64,000 nucleotides of DNA from an uncultured Sinobacteraceae bacterium (lineage in GTDB: Bacteria > Pseudomonadota > Gammaproteobacteria > Steroidobacterales > Steroidobacteraceae), in assembly GCA_937902995.1 (NCBI GenBank), contig CALEKY010000142.1:3025-67024 (forward strand). The letters are read 5' to 3'. The translations under genes were made by a program, and so were the position numbers. The notes beneath the pieces were generated by a model. That model saw nothing but the letters and a program-made list of their open reading frames with translations, ran no database searches and was not told the origin of the DNA. Below are positions 32,342-40,287 of the stretch, piece after piece (position 1 is the first letter of the stretch; each line of letters starts with the position of its first letter).

Positions 32342-33487
32342 ATGAAGCGGCGCGATTTTCTAACTGCTTCAGCTGCATTGGCGAGCGCTGCATTCCCACG
32401 CACCGCGCTGTTGGACGACGCATGCTCCCGCACAGGCAACGCCTGTCTTGACTCGGCGAATCACTCGCCTTCCGCAGCAGAAGCCGACTGGGAAAGGCGC
32501 ATTCGCGCACCTGGCGTCGTCTGGTTCCACGACTTCCGCAACGAACACGAGGTCGATGCGTTTCGTTGGCTCAACGGTCACGGCAACGATCCGGATTGCG
32601 TCGCTCCCCGCTCAGATCGAATCCGACGCATCACGACCGATGGAATTGCAGGCGGCGCGTGTCTGGAAATCTGGCACGAATGCGATGAGAACGTGCAGGG
32701 CTGGTGGCGTCCGTTCAGTCCGCTGAAAGGTGGATGGCCAGGAAATGGCAAGGACGAGGATGATCCTGGAGCCACCGATGAGCGTCACATCGAGCCCAGA
32801 CCTTGGGATCCGACGGCAAAGCCAGCGGGTGCGATCACGCCCAAGCACACATTCGGGTACTACGGGCACGCCTCGTATCACGCCCAGTATCCCGGCCAGT
32901 TCGACGGAACGGAGTACTACCTTCAGATCCGCGTAAAGGTAGACCCAAACCGTCTGAAATATGCGAACGGCGGCAAGTTTCTGTACCTCACGCGAACCGA
33001 CCGATCAGCGACCGATCAAGAAATCGTGACCGTGTCGGGCCATTACGCCGGCGGTCGGAATGTATTCACGATGTACCGTACGTTGGGTATAGGGCTCCGC
33101 AGAGATTCGCCCGGCCGCGGCAGTCAGCCCGGGTCCGAGATGCGGGGACGGTTCGGAGGCGTTTGCGACTTCGACGCGCTTTCCACGCGGGCGTGTTGGG
33201 CTTTCAGCGGGGGCTGGGACACGCTGCTCTATCACGTTAAACCAGGGCTACACAACAATCGCGATACGCTCGTGCAGGTGTGGGCAGCACACCAAGGAGA
33301 AACCAGCTACACCAAGATCTGGGATCAATCGAACGTCAATCTGCCCTTCGGCTCGCGTCATCCGCCCGGACACAATGCGCTCATCTGCTCAGGCTATCTG
33401 AACCGCATCGATACCGGCCCGGGGATTTACCACCGGTTCACGCAGATCATTTTCTCGCTCGACTGGATTCCCTGTCCGCAGGTCTGA
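32342..33487 (+). CDS. Tat-exported protein, possible jelly-roll polysaccharide-active enzyme (paralogue of 20518-21675)
   Basis: About 381 residues with twin-arginine signal MKRRDFLTASAALAS (ATG 32342; an in-frame ATG at 32324 is less likely because the Tat motif starts at the second). Shared blocks with 20518-21675 in order are APGVVWFHDFRN, DAFRW, RRITTDGIAGGACLEI, WWRPFSP, YYLQIRVKVDP, LTRTDRS...QEIVTVSG, FSGGWDTLLYH, TKIWD and WIPCPQV. Overall similarity is high enough to indicate gene duplication. An imperfect GC hairpin (about 32290-32306) lies in the leader. Candidate activities are lyase or hydrolase on the exported EPS, by weak fold resemblance only. Confidence 0.72.
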   Translation: MKRRDFLTASAALASAAFPRTALLDDACSRTGNACLDSANHSPSAAEADWERRIRAPGVVWFHDFRNEHEVDAFRWLNGHGNDPDCVAPRSDRIRRITTDGIAGGACLEIWHECDENVQGWWRPFSPLKGGWPGNGKDEDDPGATDERHIEPRPWDPTAKPAGAITPKHTFGYYGHASYHAQYPGQFDGTEYYLQIRVKVDPNRLKYANGGKFLYLTRTDRSATDQEIVTVSGHYAGGRNVFTMYRTLGIGLRRDSPGRGSQPGSEMRGRFGGVCDFDALSTRACWAFSGGWDTLLYHVKPGLHNNRDTLVQVWAAHQGETSYTKIWDQSNVNLPFGSRHPPGHNALICSGYLNRIDTGPGIYHRFTQIIFSLDWIPCPQV

Positions 33488-33644
33488 CGGTTCAGAACAG
33501 GAAATAGACGAACGGACGCGTTTCAGAAAGCGAGGGCCCCTCGTGCGTAAGACACGCGCGCAGGACACAGACGTGTGCGTTCCTGAGTCACGAGCCCCTC
33601 GCGATGGAGATAACGCATAAGCCTGTTTCCGATGAACGTCGACG

Positions 33645-34631
33645 TCACGCTACTTCTACTTGTCTCTCTCGGTACGTTTGCATCAGTCGTGCAGCGAACT
33701 TCAGGGGCTGCGTATCCCACGGCAGCATCCGTGGGATCTGATACACATCCACATTCGGACCGGCACTACCCCACGCAGTCGATACCGCCGCCTTGAAACC
33801 GGCTTCGCGAACCATCCCGGCATGCACGCGCGCATAATCGGTCTTCGGCCGGCCGTTCGGATAGGCGAACAACGATACGGACTCGCCGGTCATCTCGCGT
33901 AATACATGGCGACTATCGGCGATTTCGCGCCGAGCCGCATCGTCGTCCACGACGGCCAAGATAGGATGATTGACCGTGTGCGCGCCGACGGATATGCCGA
34001 AGCGACCAAGCTCGCGCACCTGGATATCGGTCATCATCAAGTCGTCGGGCAGCGTAACGCCAGCTCTTTCTGCTATGGCTTCGGAACGCGCTATGCGCTC
34101 GGCGGGCGGCAAGTATTTGAGCTGGGACAAGAGCTGCTGAATCGCCTTCCGTCGCGCGACGTCGTCAACCAGCTCGAAACGATCCAATCCCAGCTCGCGC
34201 AAGTCGAGCTCCGCACCGGCGCGGCGTACGGTTTCGATGATCGTGTCGTTGAACATGCGTCCGCCATTGAGAAACCCGGTCGCGACGAACACAGTGGCTG
34301 GAATTCCGCGTGCGTGCAGCAGCGGCGCTGCGATCGTGCGATTGTTCGCGTAGCCGTCGTCGAACGTGATGCTGACGGCACGCGAGGGCAACGAGCCTGT
34401 GCGCAGCCTATCGACGGCCTCTTCGAGCGGCAGGATGTTGCACACCGATTTGATGAGATCGAGCTGCGCCGCAAACTCATTTGCATCGGGCTCACCAGGC
34501 AGCAATGGATCGGGACGTTCGAGTACACGGTGATAGATGAGCACCAGCAGCCCGGCTTTCGCACCGCGTGGTGCCAACACCGCACCCAGTGTTCGGATGA
34601 GCGCGGCCGAAATCGGCGAAAGCGGCTTCAC
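33645..34631 (-). CDS. NodB-type polysaccharide deacetylase
   Basis: A 328-residue deacetylase. The NodB catalytic motif 1 is in SITFDDGYANN (catalytic Asp and metal Asp); motif 2 histidines are in GAHTVNHPIL; a later motif is FAYPNGRPKTDY. A hydrophobic N-terminus (LIRTLGAVLAP) does not look like a clear signal peptide. It would remove N-acetyl groups from a glycan or sugar intermediate. It overlaps the upstream glycosyltransferase stop by 4 bases and is the last gene of the long minus-strand XrtA core run. A second, different deacetylase is at 43434-44327. Confidence 0.9.
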   Translation of the reverse strand: MKPLSPISAALIRTLGAVLAPRGAKAGLLVLIYHRVLERPDPLLPGEPDANEFAAQLDLIKSVCNILPLEEAVDRLRTGSLPSRAVSITFDDGYANNRTIAAPLLHARGIPATVFVATGFLNGGRMFNDTIIETVRRAGAELDLRELGLDRFELVDDVARRKAIQQLLSQLKYLPPAERIARSEAIAERAGVTLPDDLMMTDIQVRELGRFGISVGAHTVNHPILAVVDDDAARREIADSRHVLREMTGESVSLFAYPNGRPKTDYARVHAGMVREAGFKAAVSTAWGSAGPNVDVYQIPRMLPWDTQPLKFAARLMQTYRERQVEVA

Positions 34632-35833
34632 GATGCCCTCCGCCGTTCGAGAAGCTGCTGATAGACGGGCACGTACCGGGCCACGACTTTCGCCCAGGTT
34701 CGTTCCTCCCGAACGAACTTCGGTCCGGCCTCTTCGAGCCGGGCGCGCAATGCAGCGTCGTCCGCTACTTCGAGAATCGTCCGCGCCAAATCTTCGCGAT
34801 CGCCGGCTCGGAACAGCACACCTGTTTCGCGATCACGCACGAGCTCGCGGTGACCGCCCACATCCGAGGCGATGAACACCTTACCCAGCGCCATGGCTTC
34901 CAGCGGCTTCAGCGGCGTGACCATCTCGGTGAGCCGAATCGGCGTGCGCGGATAAACGAGCACGTCCACGGCATCGTAGATCGCGGCCACTGCATCGTGC
35001 TTGACTTGGCCAGCGAAAATTACGTGTGAATGCAGATTCAGTCGCTCCACCGCGGCGCGCACCGTCACATCATCCGGTCCGCCGCCCACGAGCAGCAGCT
35101 TCACGTCGGGGCGCCGAGCAATGACGAGAGGCAGCGACTCGACCAACAGCGGCAAACCTTCCCACGCGAAGAAGGAGCCGATGAACCCCAGTACAAAGGC
35201 GTTTTCCAGCCCGAACTGGCGTCGAGCTGCGTCGCTCTTTTGTATGCTGGGCCGGAATGCCTCGGTGTCGACGGCGTTCGGCACGACAGTGATGCGTTCT
35301 GCAGGAACACCTCGACGAATGGCCTCTTCGCGCAGCCCTTCGCAGATCGTCGTGACGTGATCGGCCTGCTTCAGGACTCGTGTTTCCAGCCAACGCGAGG
35401 CTCGATATCGCAGACTACCCTCGGTCGTGACGCCGGAGCTCACCGCTGCATCCTCCCAAGATGAGCGAAGCTCATAGATGAGTGGCTTGCCCAAGTTGGC
35501 CGCAGCCATGGCCGTAAGACACGGCGAATGGGCATGAATGAGATCGGGCGCCGTTTCATCGACGATACGGCGCAGCGCTTTGCGCAACTGCGCGACCACG
35601 TCGAGCTGATTGAATACCGGCTGCCTGGCGAGCCAGCTCGTGCCGGGGTCGACCCGAAAGAATTCGATGTCTCCCACGGATTCGCGACTGCTGGAACTCG
35701 TACCGTGCTTCGGACTCGTCACCTGGATCGTCGTGATTCCAAGCTTGCGTTGCTCACGCAGAATGGCGTGCCCACGGAACGAGTAACCGCTTTGCACGGG
35801 CAACGAATGATCGAATACATGAAGGACACGCAT
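34628..35833 (-). CDS. PEP-CTERM/exosortase-associated glycosyltransferase (TIGR04063-like)
   Basis: A 401-residue GT4 enzyme, ATG 35833 (MRVLHVFDHSLPVQSGYSFR); a TTG two codons earlier is also possible. GT-B landmarks are HAHSPCLTAMAA, VPNAVDTEAFRP, GFIGSFFAWEG and, near the C-terminus, EMVTPLKPLEAMALGKVFIASDVGGHRELV. The N-terminal HSLPVQSGYSFR block is characteristic of a recurrent exosortase A-associated transferase. It starts 12 bases after the neighbouring glycosyltransferase stop and is coupled to the deacetylase. It probably adds a sugar to the repeat unit. Confidence 0.88.
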   Translation of the reverse strand: MRVLHVFDHSLPVQSGYSFRGHAILREQRKLGITTIQVTSPKHGTSSSSRESVGDIEFFRVDPGTSWLARQPVFNQLDVVAQLRKALRRIVDETAPDLIHAHSPCLTAMAAANLGKPLIYELRSSWEDAAVSSGVTTEGSLRYRASRWLETRVLKQADHVTTICEGLREEAIRRGVPAERITVVPNAVDTEAFRPSIQKSDAARRQFGLENAFVLGFIGSFFAWEGLPLLVESLPLVIARRPDVKLLLVGGGPDDVTVRAAVERLNLHSHVIFAGQVKHDAVAAIYDAVDVLVYPRTPIRLTEMVTPLKPLEAMALGKVFIASDVGGHRELVRDRETGVLFRAGDREDLARTILEVADDAALRARLEEAGPKFVREERTWAKVVARYVPVYQQLLERRRAS

Positions 35834-35845
35834 GAGCAACGAAGC

Positions 35846-37060
35846 TTATCCGGGATACTGCACGGAGCGATTCTCAGCCGCAGATGAGTCGCATGTTGGC
35901 GCAGCCACTCGCTGGAACAACGAGATCAGTCCCTCCGTGGTCGCAGTCCACGAGAACCGCTCTGCGTGGCGACGAACCGCAGCTGGGGGACGCGGATCTT
36001 GCATCAGCTCGCGGACGGCCGCAGCGATGGCCTGCGCCGAACGTTCCTGGATGAGCACGCCGGCATCTGGCGAATCCACGACCTCGCCCGCTCCACCGAC
36101 GTTGGTCGACACGACTGGCGTTCCGCAGGCTACGCTCTCCAACAAGACGTTCGGCATACCTTCCGCTCTGGACGCGAGAATCGTCATGTCCGCAGCGGCG
36201 TAGTACTTGGCCAACGTGGGCTGATCGATGTTGCCGGTCCAGGTGATCCTGCCGGAGACGCCAAGGCGCGATGCGAGTGTCTGCAGCTCGGCACGCATGG
36301 GGCCTTCACCCACGATCGCCAGATTTACGCCGGGCAGTTGGGCAAGCGCTTCGATCACGAACTGATGGCCTTTGTCGGCTACGAGGTGACCGGCAGAGAG
36401 CAACAGCGGGCCGCGCAGATTGAGCTCGTCCCGGAGCGCCATTCGATCTTTCGGCGAGAACAGATTCAGATCGACGCCATTGCGCAGCACGGATACCTTG
36501 TCGGCTGGAGCCCCCAGCTCTTCGAGTCGCTTGCCAAGCGAAGCGGATACGCCGACCAGTGCATTCGCTTCCCGCAACACCCACCGGATCCACCGACGCG
36601 GTACGGAGTAGTTCGGAAAGGTGTGGATATCGGTACCGCGAGCGGACACGACCACCGGCTTATTGAGCCATTTGCCGATGAGCACAGCGGCGGCGCCATC
36701 CGGATAGACGAAGTGCGCGTCGATGACATCGAAGTCTTCCTGCTTTCGGAGCGCGCGCACCGTTCGCAGCGCGCCCAGTGCCATTGCAAACGGATTGAGC
36801 CAGCTGGAGAGCTTCGGAATGGCCAGGAATCGCGTGCGGTAGATCTCCACGCCATGGCGCAACTCCCGCGCCGGTACGTCGCGATAAGCCGAGTACTGGC
36901 CAAGGAGGCGAGACTTGAACGGTACCCAAGGAATGGGCGCTACGACTCTCGCCCGCACCGCGCCAGTATTCACGAGCTGACGCAATCTGTGCTCCACGAA
37001 AATGCCATGCCTGGGAAGCGCGGCACTCGGGTAGAGATTGGTGAAGGTGAGAATCCGCAT
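35846..37060 (-). CDS. Glycosyltransferase family 4
   Basis: A 404-residue GT-B glycosyltransferase. The N-terminal FTNLYPSAALPRHGIFVEHRL acceptor loop is followed by DAHFVYPDGAAA, ARGTDIH, VLRNGVDLNLFSP and LLSAGHLVADKG. The C-terminal donor block is SRAEGMPNVLLESVACGTPVVST. The protein is cytoplasmic and membrane-associated. It lies between amidotransferase 1 and the next glycosyltransferase with 12-14 base gaps, so it is within the same transcription unit. The sugar donor is not predictable from sequence. Confidence 0.88.
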   Translation of the reverse strand: MRILTFTNLYPSAALPRHGIFVEHRLRQLVNTGAVRARVVAPIPWVPFKSRLLGQYSAYRDVPARELRHGVEIYRTRFLAIPKLSSWLNPFAMALGALRTVRALRKQEDFDVIDAHFVYPDGAAAVLIGKWLNKPVVVSARGTDIHTFPNYSVPRRWIRWVLREANALVGVSASLGKRLEELGAPADKVSVLRNGVDLNLFSPKDRMALRDELNLRGPLLLSAGHLVADKGHQFVIEALAQLPGVNLAIVGEGPMRAELQTLASRLGVSGRITWTGNIDQPTLAKYYAAADMTILASRAEGMPNVLLESVACGTPVVSTNVGGAGEVVDSPDAGVLIQERSAQAIAAAVRELMQDPRPPAAVRRHAERFSWTATTEGLISLFQRVAAPTCDSSAAENRSVQYPG

Positions 37061-37074
37061 ACGAGATCTGCAGG

Positions 37075-39015
37075 TCAGGCCGCTCCTACGCGCCGTTCCA
37101 GCGACCCTTCAGACGCACCGGTCGCACCTTCCTTTTGCAGAAAACCGTCGAACATCAGCAGCGACCAGAGCGTTGCGCTGTAATCCCGCCGTCCGGATTG
37201 ATGGTCGTCGACGATCTTGCGCAGCCGCGCAGGATCGAACACGCCGCACTGAGCCAGTCTTTCGCCCGTCACGACGTCTGCAATGTGATTGCGTAGCGAT
37301 CCGCGGAACCAGATGTCGATGGGCACGGCAAAGCCCATCTTGGATCGATACAGCACTTCGCGCGGCAGCAGAGGTTCGAGGGATTTCTTCAGCAGATACT
37401 TGCCTTCCTGGCCTTTCAGTTTGATCTCCGACGGCAACCGCGCCACCCACTCGACGAACTCGTAGTCCAGGAACGGCGTTCGCACTTCCAGACTGTGCGC
37501 CATGCTGGCGCGATCGACCTTCGTCAGGATGTCTCCCGGCAGATAGGTCTTGAAGTCGAGGTATTGAACCAGCGAAAGCGCATCGTCGAACGACTTGTCC
37601 TTGACGTATCCATGGAAAACCTCGCGCGCGCGATATCCCTGCAGTTCGCGCTTGAAGCTGTCGCTGAACAGCAGCTCGCGCATCTCCTCGGTCGCATGCG
37701 ATACGCCGTGCAGATACGCATCGACGGAGTCGCGTGCCAACGCCTGGAACGTGGTCTTGCCCCGGAATATTCTCGGCGCCCAATCGAGCTTCGGATACCA
37801 ACGTCCGAGCGCGCCGAAGACGCTGCGACGGATGCCAAGCGGTATGCGGCTGCGCAGCCGCTCCTCCATAGCAAAAAGCTTGTAACGACGATAGCCGATG
37901 AAATTCTCATCGCCTCCGTCACCAGACAGTGCGACCGTGACGTGCCGTCGCGCGAGTTGGCATACACGATAGGTCGGTATGGCAGAGCTGTCGGCGTAAG
38001 GCTCGTCGTAGATATCGACGAGCTGATCCAAGAGGTGGTAGTCGGATGCCTCGACGATCTCGGTCTTGTGGTCCGTCTGCTTCGCAGTCGCGACCATTTG
38101 CGCGTACTGCGACTCGTCGTAACGCGGCTCCTTGAATCCGATCGAGCACGTGAGCAGGTTGTCGACGCCGATCTCGCGCATCATGGCGACGACCGCACTC
38201 GAGTCGATACCGCCGGACAGGAACGCGCCGAGCGGCACGTCTGAGACGAGGCGCTTGCGCACGCTTTCTTGCAGACGCTCGCGCAGCTCCGCTTCCCATC
38301 GGTTGGGATCTCCAGAATTGCGCTGGCCGAACAGCGGCACGTCCCAATAACGCACGGGATCGATCGAGTTTGCCCCGCGACGTATGCTCAAATAGCAGCC
38401 TGGCTCGAGCTTCTTGATGTCGAGATAGATGCTTTTCGGATCGGGTACGTAGCCGAACGTGAAGTACTCTTCGATGGCTTGCGGATCCATGCGCCGCGGC
38501 ACGTCGGGATGTTCGAGCAATGCCTTCAATTCCGAACCGAACACGATGCGCTTGTCGCGAAGCACGCAGTAGTACAGCGGCTTTACGCCCAGTCGATCGC
38601 GCGCGATGAACAGATGTTGCTTGCGTGCATCCCAGACGGCAAAGGCGAACATGCCATTGAAGCGGTCGACACACTTCTCGCCCCACTCCTCCCAGGCATG
38701 CACGATCACTTCCGTGTCGGAACGCGTGCGGAATGTATGCCCGCGCTGAATGAGATCCCGCTCGATCTCCATGAAGTTGAAGATCTCGCCATTGAACGTG
38801 ACGACGACCGTGTGATCCTCGTTGTAGAGCGGCTGGCGTCCGCCCTCCAGGTCGATGATCGAGAGCCGTCGATGGCCGAAGCCGACACCTGGCTCGATAT
38901 GAAAACCGTCGCCGTCCGGGCCTCGGTGAGACAGGCGCGCGTTCATCGCGCGCAGCACCCGTTCCTCGATCGGTCGACGTCCGGTGAGATCTACGATGCC
39001 GGTAATGCCGCACAT
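37075..39015 (-). CDS. XrtA-associated amidotransferase 1 (TIGR03108-like)
   Basis: A 646-residue asparagine-synthase-like enzyme with intact glutaminase N-terminus MCGITGIVDLTG (Cys2), HRGPDGDGFH, GHRRLSIIDLEGG and FNGEIFNF. The synthetase PPi loop is SGGIDSSAVVAM and later SGDGGDENFIGYRRY. ATG 39015 gives the required N-terminal Cys and overlaps the stop of the upstream glycosyltransferase. This protein type defines amidotransferase 1 of exosortase A EPS loci, which probably amidates a uronic acid or similar in the repeat unit. It has normal length and all motifs. Confidence 0.92.
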   Translation of the reverse strand: MCGITGIVDLTGRRPIEERVLRAMNARLSHRGPDGDGFHIEPGVGFGHRRLSIIDLEGGRQPLYNEDHTVVVTFNGEIFNFMEIERDLIQRGHTFRTRSDTEVIVHAWEEWGEKCVDRFNGMFAFAVWDARKQHLFIARDRLGVKPLYYCVLRDKRIVFGSELKALLEHPDVPRRMDPQAIEEYFTFGYVPDPKSIYLDIKKLEPGCYLSIRRGANSIDPVRYWDVPLFGQRNSGDPNRWEAELRERLQESVRKRLVSDVPLGAFLSGGIDSSAVVAMMREIGVDNLLTCSIGFKEPRYDESQYAQMVATAKQTDHKTEIVEASDYHLLDQLVDIYDEPYADSSAIPTYRVCQLARRHVTVALSGDGGDENFIGYRRYKLFAMEERLRSRIPLGIRRSVFGALGRWYPKLDWAPRIFRGKTTFQALARDSVDAYLHGVSHATEEMRELLFSDSFKRELQGYRAREVFHGYVKDKSFDDALSLVQYLDFKTYLPGDILTKVDRASMAHSLEVRTPFLDYEFVEWVARLPSEIKLKGQEGKYLLKKSLEPLLPREVLYRSKMGFAVPIDIWFRGSLRNHIADVVTGERLAQCGVFDPARLRKIVDDHQSGRRDYSATLWSLLMFDGFLQKEGATGASEGSLERRVGAA

Positions 39016-40283
39016 CAGGCCGTTTCCATTGAGAATCCGCAATGAGTTCGGTACAGGTCGCGATACTGCTCGACCATGCGATTCAGCGAGAACAGGCGCT
39101 CGCAGCGCTCTCGAGCGGCGGCGCCGTGCGCCTCGCGAAGCCGTTCATCGGCCGCATATCTTTCGATCAGGGCAGCAAGCGCCTGCGAATCCCCGGGCGG
39201 TGCAAACGCTCCGGTGACGCCGTCTTCGATCAACTCGAGATTCCCGCCGGTCGCGCTCGCGATGACAGGCAAGCCGCTCGCCATGGCTTCGAGCACCGTG
39301 TTCGAGATGCCTTCGCGTTGCGAGCCGAGCACGAAGACGTCGAAAGACCTCATCAACTCGGCTACGTTGTCGCGACTGCCGGCAAGCCATACGGCGTCAC
39401 CTTCGCCTGCGGCGGCAATCTCTGCCTGTACGGCCCCCATGAGCGGTCCGTCGCCGATCAGAGCGAGGCGTACGTCGCGACCCGCCGCGACGAGCGACTT
39501 GCGCGCCTTCAAGAAGGCCTGCACCGTATTGAGAGGATCCTTGATGGCCGATAGTCGCGTCACCGAACCGATCACGACGCTCGAAGACGGAAAGCGATCG
39601 GCCGGCAGACACGAACGTCTCGCCGGACTCCTGTCCGGATAAAATCGTTGCGTGTCGACGCCGTTACAGATGTGCCGCACTTTTGCTGCAGGGATTCCCA
39701 CGCGTTCGACCAGCCATCGTTCGAGATCGCGCGACACGGCGACCACCGATTGAACGAACGGATTCAAAGCACGCCTCAGGAAAATGTACTTGCGATTGAC
39801 GCCGTCCGGATCGTGCACGTCCCAGCCATGCTCGCCGTGAATGCGTTTCGGAACACCCGCGAGCCACGCAACGAACTGGCAGTCCATCGGACCGATATTG
39901 CGCGTGTGCACCACAACGGGCCGCAACAAACGAAGCAGCTTCCAGAGCCTCACGTACGAGGACACGTCCGTTCCCGGCCGCTTCTGGAGCTCGAATACGC
40001 GTACATCAGATCGACGAATCCTGGCCTTGAAATCCGATGCTTCGGTGAGCGCGATGATCGCGTGTTCGAACTCGCTTTCAGGCAGATTGTTGACGAGGTT
40101 GACCAGGCCGTTCTCCATCCCGCCGTAATCGAGCCTGAACACGATGTGGGCGATCAGCGGCCGGGATGACTTGCCTTTTGCTACCGTCGTTGCCGGTGCG
40201 AAAACCGACGAACGCTGTGAGGCCGGCGCCGCAGGTTGCGGCACATCCCGAAGGTCCGACGTTCGATCCTCGGCCGAGCTCAT
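39015..40283 (-). CDS. PEP-CTERM/XrtA-associated sugar transferase (TIGR03088-like)
   Basis: About 422 residues, probably from ATG 40283 (MSSAEDRTSDL), 4 bases after the upstream amidotransferase stop. Starts further upstream would overlap that gene. A variable N-terminal extension of about 35 residues precedes the GT-B core, which begins IAHIVFRLDYGGMENGLVNLVN, the hallmark of this exosortase-associated GT4 family. Later come HTRNIGPMDCQ, HGEHGWDVHDPDG, CNGVDTQRFYP and LGSQREGISNTVLEAMASGLPVIAS. It is coupled to amidotransferase 1. Confidence 0.9.
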   Translation of the reverse strand: MSSAEDRTSDLRDVPQPAAPASQRSSVFAPATTVAKGKSSRPLIAHIVFRLDYGGMENGLVNLVNNLPESEFEHAIIALTEASDFKARIRRSDVRVFELQKRPGTDVSSYVRLWKLLRLLRPVVVHTRNIGPMDCQFVAWLAGVPKRIHGEHGWDVHDPDGVNRKYIFLRRALNPFVQSVVAVSRDLERWLVERVGIPAAKVRHICNGVDTQRFYPDRSPARRSCLPADRFPSSSVVIGSVTRLSAIKDPLNTVQAFLKARKSLVAAGRDVRLALIGDGPLMGAVQAEIAAAGEGDAVWLAGSRDNVAELMRSFDVFVLGSQREGISNTVLEAMASGLPVIASATGGNLELIEDGVTGAFAPPGDSQALAALIERYAADERLREAHGAAARERCERLFSLNRMVEQYRDLYRTHCGFSMETA

Positions 40284-40287
40284 CGCT

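Noticed and set aside
33488..33644. Terminator between the convergent Tat-protein and deacetylase genes
   Set aside because: Only a short CGAGG/CCTCG stem with a 3-base loop and no T tract is present.
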